A stretch of 64,000 bases of DNA from Shinella sp. CPCC 101442 (GTDB lineage: Bacteria; Pseudomonadota; Alphaproteobacteria; Rhizobiales; Rhizobiaceae): positions 186,001-250,000 of the forward strand of contig NZ_JALIQS010000004.1 of the NCBI RefSeq assembly GCF_024704725.1, read 5' to 3'. Below the pieces are notes generated by a model. The model was not told the origin of the DNA, searched no databases, and worked only from the letters and a program-made list of their open reading frames with translations. This document shows, in pieces, positions 37,032-45,823 of the stretch. Numbering within the stretch: position 1 is the first letter of the stretch; every line of letters begins with the position of its first letter. Position numbers and translations under genes: made by a program.

Positions 37032-37505
37032 ATGTCTAAAACCACCCGCGCCACCCAGGCCCTCGCCAAAGCCGGCGTATCCTTCACCGTCCATACCTAT
37101 GACTACGATCCGACCGCCGACCGCGTCGGTATCCAGGCCGCCGAGGCCTTGGGCGAGGATCCGGCGCGCGTGCTGAAGACGCTCATGGCGGAAGTGGACG
37201 GCAAGCCGGTCTGCGTGATCGTGCCCTCGGATTGCGAGGTCAGCATGAAGAAGCTCGCCGGCGCCTTCAAGGGCAAGGCGGCCAATATGATGAAGCCCGC
37301 CGATGCCGAGCGGCTGACCGGTTTCGTCGTGGGCGGCATCAGCCCGTTCGGGCAGAAGAAGGCGGTGCCGACGGCAATCGAGGCGGCGGCGCTGGCCCAT
37401 GAGGCCGTCTATATGAACGGCGGCCAGCGCGGGCTGCAGGTCCGCCTCTCCCCGCGCGACGCGATGGCGGCGCTGAAGGCGATTTCTGCAGCCGTCATCG
37501 CCTGA
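37032..37505 (+). CDS. ybaK: YbaK/ProX-type Cys-tRNA(Pro) deacylase
   Basis: The 157-residue protein matches the bacterial YbaK family, which hydrolyses Cys-tRNA(Pro) formed by ProRS. Visible landmarks are TRATQALAKAGVSFTVHTYDY at the start, CVIVPSDCEVSMKKLA with the essential Lys, GFVVGGISPFGQKK near 98, and YMNGGQRGLQVRLSP near 128. It lies 86 bases after pcaF but has no functional link to the pathway. The ATG at 37032 is chosen from the family N-terminus; the ribosome site is weak. Confidence 0.9.
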   Translation: MSKTTRATQALAKAGVSFTVHTYDYDPTADRVGIQAAEALGEDPARVLKTLMAEVDGKPVCVIVPSDCEVSMKKLAGAFKGKAANMMKPADAERLTGFVVGGISPFGQKKAVPTAIEAAALAHEAVYMNGGQRGLQVRLSPRDAMAALKAISAAVIA

Positions 37506-37573
37506 TTGCGGCTTCTCAACCGCCGCTTGCCGCACTAAGTTTCCAAAATCGATTTCAGACAGACAGGCCTATC

Positions 37574-38839
37574 ATGAGCACTCCCTCGAATTCCGCCGCC
37601 ACCGTCGATCCCGTAAAACTCGACAAGCTCGCCGAGGTCGCCGTGCGTGTCGGCCTGCAGCTGCAGAAGGGGCAGGATCTCGTGATGACGGCGCCGATCG
37701 CCGCCCTGCCGCTCGCCCGTCTCATCACCAAACATGCCTACAGGGCCGGCGCCGGCCTCGTCAGCACCTTCTATGCCGACGAGGAGGCGACGCTCGCCCG
37801 CTATCACAACGCGCCGGACGAAAGTTTCGACCGCGCGTCGGACTGGCTCTACGAGGGCATGGCCAAGGCCTATGCCAATGGTGCGGCGCGCCTTGCCATT
37901 GCCGGCGACAACCCGATGCTGCTCGCCAACGAGGACCCCGGCAAGGTCGCCCGCGCCAACAAGGCGAATTCCATGGCCTACAAGCCGGCGCTGGAGAAGA
38001 TCGCCAATTTCGACATCAACTGGAACATCGTCTCCTACCCGAACCCGTCCTGGGCCAAACAGGTGTTTCCGAACGATCCGGAAGACGTGGCGGTCGAAAA
38101 GCTCGCCAATGCCATCTTCGCCGCCTCGCGCGTCGATGTCGCCGATCCGGTCGGTGCCTGGGCAGCGCACAATGCCGGTCTCGCCAAGCGCTCGGCCTGG
38201 CTGAACGGCGAGCGTTTCGCCGCCCTCCACTTCAAGGGGCCGGGCACCGACCTGACGGTCGGCCTTGCCGACGGGCACGAATGGCACGGTGGCGCCTCCA
38301 CGGCGAAGAACGGCGTCACCTGCAACCCGAACATCCCGACGGAAGAGGTATTCACCACGCCGCATGCGCTGCGCGTCGAAGGGCATGTCTCATCGACAAA
38401 ACCGCTCTCGCACCAGGGCACGCTGATCGACGATATCCAGGTGCGCTTCGAGGGCGGCCGTATCGTCGAGGCGAAGGCTTCGAAGGGCGAGGCCGTGCTG
38501 AACAAGGTGCTGGATACGGACGAGGGCGCGCGCCGGCTCGGCGAAGTGGCGCTGGTGCCGCACTCCTCGCCGATCTCGGCAAGTGGTATCCTCTTCTATA
38601 ACACGCTGTTCGACGAGAACGCCTCCTGCCACATCGCGCTCGGCCAATGCTATTCCAAGTGCTTCCTCGATGGCGCGAACCTCTCGCCGGAGCAGATCCG
38701 CGCCCAGGGCGGCAATGAAAGCCTCATCCATATCGACTGGATGATCGGCTCCGACAAGGTGGATATCGACGGCATCCGCAACGACGGAAGCCGCGCCCCC
38801 GTCATGCGCGGCGGCGAGTGGGCCGGCGAACGCCTATGA
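37574..38839 (+). CDS. M29-family metalloaminopeptidase
   Basis: The 421-residue protein matches the thermophilic aminopeptidase (AmpS/PepS, M29) family. Metal-binding residues fall in VTCNPNIPTEEVFTTPH (Glu) near 250, TLIDDIQVRFEGGRIVEAKA, LGEVALVPHSSPIS near 320 and SLIHIDWMIGSDKVDIDG near 388. It removes N-terminal residues from peptides in the cytoplasm. Its stop overlaps the start of the next gene (ATGA), so peptide turnover and the ProC-like enzyme are co-translated. Confidence 0.92.
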   Translation: MSTPSNSAATVDPVKLDKLAEVAVRVGLQLQKGQDLVMTAPIAALPLARLITKHAYRAGAGLVSTFYADEEATLARYHNAPDESFDRASDWLYEGMAKAYANGAARLAIAGDNPMLLANEDPGKVARANKANSMAYKPALEKIANFDINWNIVSYPNPSWAKQVFPNDPEDVAVEKLANAIFAASRVDVADPVGAWAAHNAGLAKRSAWLNGERFAALHFKGPGTDLTVGLADGHEWHGGASTAKNGVTCNPNIPTEEVFTTPHALRVEGHVSSTKPLSHQGTLIDDIQVRFEGGRIVEAKASKGEAVLNKVLDTDEGARRLGEVALVPHSSPISASGILFYNTLFDENASCHIALGQCYSKCFLDGANLSPEQIRAQGGNESLIHIDWMIGSDKVDIDGIRNDGSRAPVMRGGEWAGERL

Positions 38840-39624
38840 CCCATCTCGGCGTGGTCGGTGGGGGTGGTTGGCTGGCCGGGGCTTTGCTTCGGCCGGTCCT
38901 GACGGACCGCATCGTCAAGCCTGCCGATCTCGTGCTGTCTTCGCGCTCCGGTAACATTTCGGGTTTCGAAGCCTGGCCGGGCGTGCACATGACGACGGAC
39001 AATTCGATCCTGGTCGATGCGTCCGACGTCATCCTTCTCTCCATCCGCCCCGCCGACATCGAGGAACTCGAGCTGGACCTGCGCGGCCGTTTCGTGATTT
39101 CCGTCATGGCCGGCGTGACGGTGGAGGAGATCACCGAACGGTTTGGCGCACAACGCATCGTGCGGGCGATGCCGAATGCCTGCGCCGAGCAACGCCTCTC
39201 CTTCACGCCGTGGTATGCGACGGAGGAGGTGCGCAAGTCCGAACTGGATTTTGCCCGGCGATTTTTCGCGGCGTCCGGCCGCGCGCATGCCATCAGCGAC
39301 GAACAGGAGCTGGATTATTTCACCGCATTGACAGGCTCGGGTGCGGCCTTTCCCGCGCTGATGGCGGATGCGATGATCCGCCATGCGATCGAATCCGGTA
39401 TCGATCCCGATACGGCCGATATCGCGGTGCGCCAGCTGTTTCTTGGTGCCGCGACGCAGATGGCGAGCCTCACGGAGACGCCCGCCGATATCGTTGATCT
39501 CTTCATGGACTATCGCGGCACTACCGCCGCCGGCCTCTCCGCCATGGTCGAGGCCGACCTTGCCCATGCCGTCTTCAAAGGGCTTACGGCCGCGCGGCGG
39601 AAGGCGTCGCAGCGCGCGGGTTGA
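38836..39624 (+). CDS. Pyrroline-5-carboxylate reductase-like oxidoreductase
   Basis: The 262-residue protein has the ProC architecture: N-terminal Rossmann fold LGVVGGGGWLAGALLRP, the VILLSIRPADIEELELDL and VISVMAGVTVEEI strands, VRAMPNACAE near 112, and the dimerisation domain signature YFTALTGSGAAFPALMADAM near 160. It reduces pyrroline-5-carboxylate to proline in orthodox members, but this one is divergent (GGGGWLA instead of the common GGGNMA) and may act on a related imine. It is translationally coupled to the M29 aminopeptidase and overlaps the convergent EamA gene by 41 bases. Confidence 0.82.
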   Translation: MTHLGVVGGGGWLAGALLRPVLTDRIVKPADLVLSSRSGNISGFEAWPGVHMTTDNSILVDASDVILLSIRPADIEELELDLRGRFVISVMAGVTVEEITERFGAQRIVRAMPNACAEQRLSFTPWYATEEVRKSELDFARRFFAASGRAHAISDEQELDYFTALTGSGAAFPALMADAMIRHAIESGIDPDTADIAVRQLFLGAATQMASLTETPADIVDLFMDYRGTTAAGLSAMVEADLAHAVFKGLTAARRKASQRAG

Positions 39625-40486
39625 CGGCCTTTGCCGTCGGTGCCGCTTGGGCCCATTGGCTGAGCCATACGCTCGCCAGAACCACCGCCATGCCGGCCAC
39701 CTGGAAGGGGCCGAGATCCTGCGACAGCAGCGCCCAACCCAAAATGACGGCGACGAGCGGGCTCAGGAAACCGAGCGGCGAGATGGTCGCCGGGTCGAGC
39801 CGTGACAGGCCGCGAAACCAGACGATATAGGTGGCCGCCGCGCCGATCACGCCGAGATAGGCGAAGCCGAGCAGGTTGTGCAGGGTTGGAACGGGCAGGG
39901 CCGGCTCGAACGCGAGTGCGACGGGAACCAGAAGCAGGCCGCCGGCCGTCAGTTGCCAGGCGGTGAAGGTGAGCGGCGGCACGGGCGGCTGCCAGTGACG
40001 CGACAGCACAGTGCCGAAGGCCATGGAGACCGCACCGGCGAGACCGGCGGCAATCCCGATCGGATCGAGATGGGCTGCGGGCGTCAGCACCAGCAGCGCG
40101 ACGCCGCCGATGCCGGCGAGACCGGCGAAGACGGAGAGCGGCCGCACCGCCGTGCCCATCACCGAGCGGGACAGTCCGAGAACGATCAGCGGCTGGATGG
40201 CGCCGACGGTGGCCGCCACGCCACCGGGCAGGCGATAGGCCGAGACGAAGAGCATGGCCCAGAAGAACGAGAAATTCAGTGCGCCCAGCAGGAAGGTGCG
40301 CGGCCACCAGATGCCCTTGGGCAGCTGGCGCACGAGAAGAAGCAGGATGAGGCCGGCCGGCAGGGCACGCAGCATGGCCACGGTCAGGGGATAGCCGGCC
40401 GGCAGAAATTCGGTCGTCACGATATAGGTGCTGCCCCAGATGGCGGGGGCGCTTGCGGTCAGGAGGATGTCGGAGGTGCGAGACAT
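39584..40486 (-). CDS. EamA/DMT-family exporter
   Basis: The 300-residue protein has ten predicted helices as two EamA repeats, with PAIWGSTYIVTTEFLPAGYPLTVA at the start split over TM1 and its loop, and FAYLGVIGAAATYIVWFRGL in the second repeat. Relatives export amino acids or metabolites. GGAGA lies 8 bases before the ATG at 40486. It is divergent from the MarR regulator with two perfect operator palindromes between them, so it is very likely its target. Confidence 0.88.
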   Translation of the reverse strand: MSRTSDILLTASAPAIWGSTYIVTTEFLPAGYPLTVAMLRALPAGLILLLLVRQLPKGIWWPRTFLLGALNFSFFWAMLFVSAYRLPGGVAATVGAIQPLIVLGLSRSVMGTAVRPLSVFAGLAGIGGVALLVLTPAAHLDPIGIAAGLAGAVSMAFGTVLSRHWQPPVPPLTFTAWQLTAGGLLLVPVALAFEPALPVPTLHNLLGFAYLGVIGAAATYIVWFRGLSRLDPATISPLGFLSPLVAVILGWALLSQDLGPFQVAGMAVVLASVWLSQWAQAAPTAKAVNPRAATPSAARP

Positions 40487-40505
40487 TGATATCTCCATTT
40501 AAAGA

Positions 40506-40521
40506 ATCTTGATATCAAGAT
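40506..40521. promoter_or_regulatory. MarR operator 1
   Basis: ATCTTGATATCAAGAT is a perfect 16-base palindrome, 19 bases upstream of the EamA start codon. It shares ATCTTGA/TCAAGAT arms with the second palindrome 26 bases away, centre to centre. Confidence 0.75.
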
Positions 40522-40531
40522 ATATGGTTTT

Positions 40532-40547
40532 ATCTTGACGTCAAGAT
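40532..40547. promoter_or_regulatory. MarR operator 2
   Basis: ATCTTGACGTCAAGAT is a perfect 16-base palindrome, 22 bases upstream of the marR start codon. It contains a TTGACG that can act as -35 in both directions; leftward it is followed after 16 bases by TATCTT, a fair -10 for the EamA gene lying in operator 1. Confidence 0.75.
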
Positions 40548-40569
40548 AATCCGCGTCTTTAGTCGAACC

Positions 40570-41052
40570 ATGGATCACGTCGATAGAATTCTTGCCCAAT
40601 GGAATCGCGAACGGCCCGACCTCGATGTCGAGCCGATGGGCCTTCTGGGCCGTATCACGCGGCTTCGCACGCACCTGGCACGGGAGGTCGAAAAGGCGCT
40701 CGGCGCGCACGGGCTCAATTCGGCGAGTTTCGATGTTCTGGCGACGCTGCGCCGCTCCGGCCCGCCCTATCGGCTTTCGCCGGGCGACCTCATCGCCACG
40801 ACCATGGTGTCGTCAGGCACGATGACCAATCGGCTCGACCAGCTGGAAAAGGCCGGCCTCATCGAACGTTCGCACAATCCGGACGACCGGCGCGGCGTGA
40901 TCATCGCGCTGACGCCGAAGGGACTAGCGCTGGTCGACGAGGCGGTGACGTTTCATGTGGAGAACCAGCATCGTCTGCTCGACGGCTTGAGCGCCGAGGA
41001 ACGGGCGGCGCTCGATGGCCTGCTGCGGAAATTCCTGGGGGATTTCGAATAA
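40570..41052 (+). CDS. MarR-family regulator
   Basis: The 160-residue protein has the MarR winged helix (about 45-125) with NSASFDVLATLRRSG, LIATTMVSSGTMTNRLDQLEKAGLI and the wing SHNPDDRRGVIIALTPKG. It should repress itself and the divergent EamA exporter through the paired palindromes. The ATG at 40570 has no strong ribosome site. It ends one base before the convergent quinone reductase stop. Confidence 0.92.
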   Translation: MDHVDRILAQWNRERPDLDVEPMGLLGRITRLRTHLAREVEKALGAHGLNSASFDVLATLRRSGPPYRLSPGDLIATTMVSSGTMTNRLDQLEKAGLIERSHNPDDRRGVIIALTPKGLALVDEAVTFHVENQHRLLDGLSAEERAALDGLLRKFLGDFE

Positions 41053-41643
41053 CTAGATCCGGTCGACGAGTTTTTCGATCCGGGACAGATGCGCGCGGCG
41101 CGCGGCATCGTCGATGCGGTCCATGTCGTGCAGTGTGACCAGCCTGAAATCCAACCCCTTGGCGCAGAAGGCGGCGATGCCGCGCTTGAGCAGGCGCTTT
41201 ACGGGATTGCCCATATAGAGATTCACCACCCACCAGGGCGAGCCGGTCGTGGTGAGGGCCCAGAACAGGTGGATGTTGCCGAGCCGCGGCTGGATGCGCC
41301 CGCCGTCGGGATCGTTCTCGAAGGCGACGCCGGGGGCGAAGACCCGATCGAAAAAGCCCTTCAGGATGGCTGGAAAATTGAACCACCATTGCGGGAAGAC
41401 GAGCACCAGTCCGTCCGCTTTCTTCAGTCGGGAGACATAAGGCTCGGCTTCCACAGGGTCGTAGCCCGGTTCGAAATAGCGGGCGCGCTCGCCGGGCGTA
41501 AGGCGCGGGTCGAAATCCTCGCGATAGAGGTCGAGCAGATCGACCGTATGGCCGTTCTCCGTCAGCCGCTTGCGCGCGGTCTCCGCGACACTTGCGGCAA
41601 AACTGTCTTCCAGCGGATGAGCGAGCACGAGCAGGATACGCAT
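41053..41643 (-). CDS. NAD(P)H:quinone oxidoreductase, flavodoxin-like fold
   Basis: The 196-residue protein belongs to the KefF/MdaB/NQO1 flavodoxin-like group. The start MRILLVLAHPLEDSFAASVA gives the FMN-phosphate region, PQWWFNFPAILKGFFDRVF near 88-106 is the isoalloxazine contact, and TTTGSPWWVVNLYMG near 135 follows. It performs two-electron quinone reduction in the cytoplasm. The gene lies 7 bases downstream of xseA on the same strand, so it may be in its operon. The ATG at 41643 is defined by homology. Confidence 0.88.
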   Translation of the reverse strand: MRILLVLAHPLEDSFAASVAETARKRLTENGHTVDLLDLYREDFDPRLTPGERARYFEPGYDPVEAEPYVSRLKKADGLVLVFPQWWFNFPAILKGFFDRVFAPGVAFENDPDGGRIQPRLGNIHLFWALTTTGSPWWVVNLYMGNPVKRLLKRGIAAFCAKGLDFRLVTLHDMDRIDDAARRAHLSRIEKLVDRI

Positions 41644-41650
41644 GGCGGCC

Positions 41651-43240
41651 TCAAAACAACGAACCCTGGCGCGGTGCGGGTTTTGCCGCCTCCGCTTCCG
41701 GCTTGGCCGGCTTTTTGCGCGGCGGCGTTCCGCCACCCGAGCCTGTCACGGCATCCACGCTGCCATCGGCGAATTCGATGGCGACGGCACGGCCCGGGCC
41801 GAGGGCTGCGGCACCCTTCACCGGCACGCCGTCCTCGTCGTGCACAATCGCATAACCGCGCTTCAGCACGTTTCGGTAAGAGAGGGATTGCAGCACGCGG
41901 TCCTGCGCCTGGACGAGGGCGCGGCGGCGAGACAGGTCGCCCGAAAGCGCGCTCTCGGCCCGCAGCGCCAGCCCCTTGAGCCTGTCGCGCGAGCGCTCGG
42001 TCTGGGCCTTGATGCGGGCGGGCGTGGCGCGCAGGGAGACGTCGAAAGCGGAGAGGCGGGCGCGCAGCTGGTCGAGGCGGCGCTCGACGATGCGTTCTGC
42101 GCGCTGCACTCGCTCTGTGACGCGCTGGCGGCGCTCGGCGATGCGGGTCAGCAGCATGTCGGGCCGCAGATGCGCCGCCGTACGCTCGAAGGCGCGGCGC
42201 TTGTTGACGGTGTTCATTTGCAAGCCGCGGCCAAGGCCGGCGGCGGCCTCGTCGAAACGGCGGCGCGGTAGAGCAAGAAGCTGGTCGAGCGAGGGCAGCG
42301 CGCGGGCGAGGGCGCGAACACCCTGCCGGCGGTTGTCCATCTGTCGGGCGGTGGCGCCGCGAAGGCGTGCGGCAAGGGTTGCGATGGACGCATCGAGGTC
42401 CGCCTTCACCGGCACGGCCATTTCTGCGGCCCCTGTCGGTGTCGGCGCACGACGGTCGGCCGCGTGATCGATCAGCGTCCAGTCGGTCTCGTGGCCGACG
42501 GCTGAGATCAGCGGGATTTTCGAAGCGGCGGCGGCGCGCACGACGATCTCGTCGTTGAAACTCCAGAGGTCTTCGAGACTGCCGCCGCCGCGCGCGACGA
42601 TCAGCACATCGGGCGTCCGGATCGGTCCCAATGGATCGAGCGTGTTGAAACCTTCGATGGCGGCCGCCACTTCCTGCCCCGAGCCTTCGCCCTGCACCTT
42701 GACGGGCCAGACGACGACATGGACCGGAAAACGGTCCGCGATGCGATGGAGGATGTCGCGGATGACGGCGCCGGTGGGCGAGGTGACGACGCCGATCACC
42801 TTCGGCAGGAAGGGCAGCGGCTTCTTGCGTTCAGTGTCGAAAAGACCTTCGGCGGCAAGCTTGCGGCGGCGCTCCTCCAAGAGCGCCATCAGCGCGCCGG
42901 CGCCGGCCGGCTCCAGCGTCTCGATGACGATCTGGTATTTCGAGGAGCCGGGGAAGGTGGTGATCTTGCCGGTGGCGATCACCTCCATGCCCTCTTCGGG
43001 CTTGAATCGCAGGCGTGAAAAACTGCCCTTCCAGATGACGGCGTCGATGCGCGCCTTGTCGTCCTTCAGCGAGAAATAGGCATGTCCCGAGGAATGCTGG
43101 CCGCGATAGCCTGAAATCTCGCCGCGCACCCGCACCTGGTCGAAAGCTTGCTCGATGGTGCGCTTGATGGAGCCGGACAGGTCCGACACCGAATACTCGG
43201 TGAGATTGGTCGGCGAATCAGTCTCGGAAAAGAAGCTCAT
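41651..43240 (-). CDS. xseA: Exodeoxyribonuclease VII large subunit
   Basis: The 529-residue catalytic subunit degrades single-stranded DNA to oligonucleotides, with XseB. The N-terminal OB fold has [20 protein letters not shown] and [14 protein letters not shown]. The catalytic core has [21 protein letters not shown] near 155, [16 protein letters not shown] near 222 and [28 protein letters not shown] in two adjacent landmarks. A long helical arm follows. The C-terminal about 60 residues after [16 protein letters not shown] are Pro/Lys/Ala-rich, longer than in E. coli (456 residues) as usual in rhizobia. Confidence 0.96.
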   Translation of the reverse strand: MSFFSETDSPTNLTEYSVSDLSGSIKRTIEQAFDQVRVRGEISGYRGQHSSGHAYFSLKDDKARIDAVIWKGSFSRLRFKPEEGMEVIATGKITTFPGSSKYQIVIETLEPAGAGALMALLEERRRKLAAEGLFDTERKKPLPFLPKVIGVVTSPTGAVIRDILHRIADRFPVHVVVWPVKVQGEGSGQEVAAAIEGFNTLDPLGPIRTPDVLIVARGGGSLEDLWSFNDEIVVRAAAASKIPLISAVGHETDWTLIDHAADRRAPTPTGAAEMAVPVKADLDASIATLAARLRGATARQMDNRRQGVRALARALPSLDQLLALPRRRFDEAAAGLGRGLQMNTVNKRRAFERTAAHLRPDMLLTRIAERRQRVTERVQRAERIVERRLDQLRARLSAFDVSLRATPARIKAQTERSRDRLKGLALRAESALSGDLSRRRALVQAQDRVLQSLSYRNVLKRGYAIVHDEDGVPVKGAAALGPGRAVAIEFADGSVDAVTGSGGGTPPRKKPAKPEAEAAKPAPRQGSLF

Positions 43241-43317
43241 GCGGCAAGTGTAGTGCGTTTGGCGCGGCAGGACAGGGTGGCGGCGGCGACATCCCCAGCA
43301 CTGTTGCGGTCACCTCC

Positions 43318-44094
43318 TTACACGCCCTCGAAATGCGCCCGCGTCTCTGCATCGGCCGGGAAAAAGCTTTCGATCAGCACGCCTTGCACCAGCGCGTCCT
43401 GCGCCGAGCCGAAGGAGGTCAGCGTGGTGATCCAGTTGAAGCGTTTTACACCGATCTTCATCTGGATGGGCAGGATCGGCAGGCGGTCGGTTTGCGGGAA
43501 GGTTTCGAGTGCGGCCTTGATGTCATCCTGGGCCGCAAGCCGCTCGATGCGCTTCGAGAGCGGACTGCGCGGTCCCTGCAGCCAGGCCTCGGCGCGGATG
43601 CGGTGCACGAGGTCGGCGGCCGAGTGTGCCCAGTTGACGACGATGGAGCGCAAGGCGGTCGGACCGAGATAGGCATCGAGGAAGTTATCGCCGGGCGACA
43701 CCGCGACACCCGCCATGCCGGCAAGGCCGAGAAAGGCCGGATTGGCGGTCAGCACATTGTATTCGTGGTCGAACACGACACCCGGATAGGGATCGTGCCG
43801 GCCGAGGATGAGCCCGATCGCCTCGGCGACGGCCGGCGGTACGGAGGCGAGGCTTTTGGCCGGCACCGTGCCGAAGCGCGGGCGAAAACCGGCGGCGGAA
43901 AACAACAGGCCCTGATCGCGTGCGGGAATGTCGAGCACGGCGGAGAGACGGAGAATCATGCCCTCCGAGGGGCGTGAGCGGCCGGTTTCGAGGAAGGAGA
44001 GATGACGGGAGGAGATGCCGGCCTCGCTTGCCAGTTCCAGCTGGCTCATGCGCCGGTGGCCGCGCCATTCCTTCAGGTGTTCGCCGAATTCCAT
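43318..44094 (-). CDS. XRE regulator with MmyB-like ligand-binding domain
   Basis: The 258-residue protein has an HTH_3 domain (about 6-60) with RMSQLELASEAGISSRHLSFLETG and a C-terminal MmyB-like (PAS-type) domain from about 95, with YPGVVFDHEYNVLTANPAFLGL and IPIQMKIGVKRFNWITTL in its last third (PILPIQMKIGV). Such proteins bind a fatty-acid-like or small ligand. A 7-bp-armed palindrome lies between it and the divergent membrane protein gene. GGAGGCAGGG precedes the ATG at 44094. Confidence 0.87.
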   Translation of the reverse strand: MEFGEHLKEWRGHRRMSQLELASEAGISSRHLSFLETGRSRPSEGMILRLSAVLDIPARDQGLLFSAAGFRPRFGTVPAKSLASVPPAVAEAIGLILGRHDPYPGVVFDHEYNVLTANPAFLGLAGMAGVAVSPGDNFLDAYLGPTALRSIVVNWAHSAADLVHRIRAEAWLQGPRSPLSKRIERLAAQDDIKAALETFPQTDRLPILPIQMKIGVKRFNWITTLTSFGSAQDALVQGVLIESFFPADAETRAHFEGV

Positions 44095-44147
44095 CCCTGC
44101 CTCCGCTGGTTGCCCGCGCACTAAACAGGAGAAGGGACATGAATTCC

Positions 44148-44164
44148 ATTACCTTGGAGGTAAT
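44148..44164. promoter_or_regulatory. Operator palindrome between XRE regulator and membrane protein
   Basis: ATTACCT-TGG-AGGTAAT is a perfect palindrome with 7-base arms and a 3-base spacer. It sits in the 126-base divergent interval, about 55 bases from either start codon, which fits control of both genes by the XRE protein. Confidence 0.65.
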
Positions 44165-44220
44165 TGGTTTGCGGCATCGATCTCGGCAGGATCGGCTCAT
44201 CGAAACGAAAGGAGCCCATC

Positions 44221-44631
44221 ATGTTCGCCACCCTCAACCGCAACCTTCTGAAGTCCATCGTGCTCTTCGATGGCGTCTTCTCGCTCGCCACTGCCGGCCT
44301 GCTCTTTGCCTTCTCCGGCCCGATCAGCGGCCTCGTCGGTCCGCTCGCCACGCCGGGTATTCTCTTGGCCTTCGCCGTCTTCTTCGTCTTCTGGGGTGGC
44401 TTTCACCTCGCCGTCGGCCGGCAGGAGCGGCCGTCGCCCGCCGCCGTGCGTTTTACCATCATTGGCGATGCGCTCTGGGTGCTCGGCAGCGTGGCCGTGC
44501 TCGTTCTCGGCCATGGAGGCCTGACGGCCATCGGCATGGGCCTCATCGCTGTGGCCGCCGTTGCGGTTGCCGATATCCTGCTGATCAAGCAGATCGGCCT
44601 CGGCCGTCAGCAGAAGACCATGCTCGCCTGA
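44221..44631 (+). CDS. Small four-helix membrane protein
   Basis: The 136-residue protein has four predicted membrane segments (about 12-32, 44-64, 78-98 and 102-122) with short polar loops. There is a RQERPSPAAVRF loop after TM2 and a positively charged C-terminus. I do not recognise a catalytic motif. AAAGGAG lies 7 bases before the ATG at 44221. Its position opposite the XRE-MmyB regulator makes it the likely regulatory target; its function is unknown. Confidence 0.8.
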   Translation: MFATLNRNLLKSIVLFDGVFSLATAGLLFAFSGPISGLVGPLATPGILLAFAVFFVFWGGFHLAVGRQERPSPAAVRFTIIGDALWVLGSVAVLVLGHGGLTAIGMGLIAVAAVAVADILLIKQIGLGRQQKTMLA

Positions 44632-44772
44632 AGCATAGATGGTCCCGCAATCCGCCTAGGTCATCAGCCGGGGCGGATTTGCTTTTTGAGCAGAAACCTA
44701 CCCCGCAGGAGAGATTCCCCTCGTTCGCAAAATGCACTACCGTCCCGGCCTGATAACAACGGGGACCTTTTC

Positions 44773-45798
44773 ATGCGCGTTATTTTTTCCGAGGATCACA
44801 AGCTCAGGAACGCTCGCAGCGAGCTTTACGGCGGCGAGCTTGTCCCGCCCTTCGAGGCGCCGTTCCGGGCCGAATGGATCCTCGCGGCGGTGAAGGATGC
44901 CGGTTTTACCGATATCGCGGCACCGGAGCGCCACGGGCTCGAAACCGCGCACAAGGTTCATGACGCCGGCTATCTTGCCTTCCTTCAGACGGCCTGGGAG
45001 CAATGGAAGGCCGCCGGGTATAATGGCGAGGCGATCGCCACGTCCTTCCCCGTGCGCCGCACCTCGCCGCGCATCCCGACCCAGATCGACGGCCTGCTCG
45101 GCTACTATTGCAACGCCTCGGAAACGGCGATCTCGCCCGGAACCTGGGAGGCGGCGCTGTCGTCCATGCAGACGGCGCTGACGGCCGCCGATATCGTCGC
45201 CGGCGGCGCCAAATCCGCCTTCGCGCTCTGCCGCCCGCCGGGCCACCATGCGGGCATCGACAGTTTCGGCGGCTATTGCTTCATCAACAACGCCGCCGTC
45301 GCCGCCCAGCGCTTCCTTGACAAGGGCGCAAAGAAGGTCGCGATCCTCGATGTCGACTTCCACCACGGCAACGGCACGCAGGACATCTTTTACGAACGCG
45401 ACGACGTCTATTTCGCTTCGTTGCACGGCGATCCGGCCGAAGCCTTCCCGCATTTCCTCGGCTATGCGGAGGAGACCGGCAAGGGGGCGGGCGCCGGCAC
45501 CACGCAGAACTACCCGATGCCGCCGGGCACGCCCTATCCCGTCTGGGAGGCGGCGCTGAAGGATTCGCTGAAGCGTATCGAAGCCTTCGGCGCGGAGGTC
45601 ATCGTGCTCTCGCTCGGCGTCGATACGTTCGAGGAAGATCCTATCTCCTTCTTCAAACTGACCTCGCCGGATTACATCACGATGGGCAAGGCGGTCGCGG
45701 TGAGCGGCGTGCCGGTGCTTGTCTGCATGGAGGGCGGCTATGGCGTGCCGCAGATCGGCCTCAACGTTGCCAACACGCTGAAGGGCATTGCCGGCTGA
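44773..45798 (+). CDS. Histone-deacetylase-family (acetylpolyamine) amidohydrolase
   Basis: The 341-residue zinc hydrolase resembles bacterial acetylpolyamine amidohydrolase (AphA). The catalytic His pair is in CRPPGHHAGIDSFGGYCF near 160. Zinc ligands are the Asp and His in ILDVDFHHGNGTQD near 195 and an Asp in LSLGVDTFEEDPISFF near 285. The catalytic Tyr is in CMEGGYGVPQ near 322. It probably deacetylates polyamines or other acetylated small molecules. The ATG at 44773 has only GGGGACC upstream. It is followed by a multi-arm palindromic element and an exporter gene. Confidence 0.9.
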   Translation: MRVIFSEDHKLRNARSELYGGELVPPFEAPFRAEWILAAVKDAGFTDIAAPERHGLETAHKVHDAGYLAFLQTAWEQWKAAGYNGEAIATSFPVRRTSPRIPTQIDGLLGYYCNASETAISPGTWEAALSSMQTALTAADIVAGGAKSAFALCRPPGHHAGIDSFGGYCFINNAAVAAQRFLDKGAKKVAILDVDFHHGNGTQDIFYERDDVYFASLHGDPAEAFPHFLGYAEETGKGAGAGTTQNYPMPPGTPYPVWEAALKDSLKRIEAFGAEVIVLSLGVDTFEEDPISFFKLTSPDYITMGKAVAVSGVPVLVCMEGGYGVPQIGLNVANTLKGIAG

Positions 45799-45823
45799 CG
45801 TCTGAAGCAATTCCGGCAAAAGC

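Noticed and set aside
37032-38839. ybaK and the M29 aminopeptidase as part of the pca regulon
   Set aside because: They follow pcaF on the same strand, but their functions are unrelated to aromatic breakdown and no regulatory motif links them.
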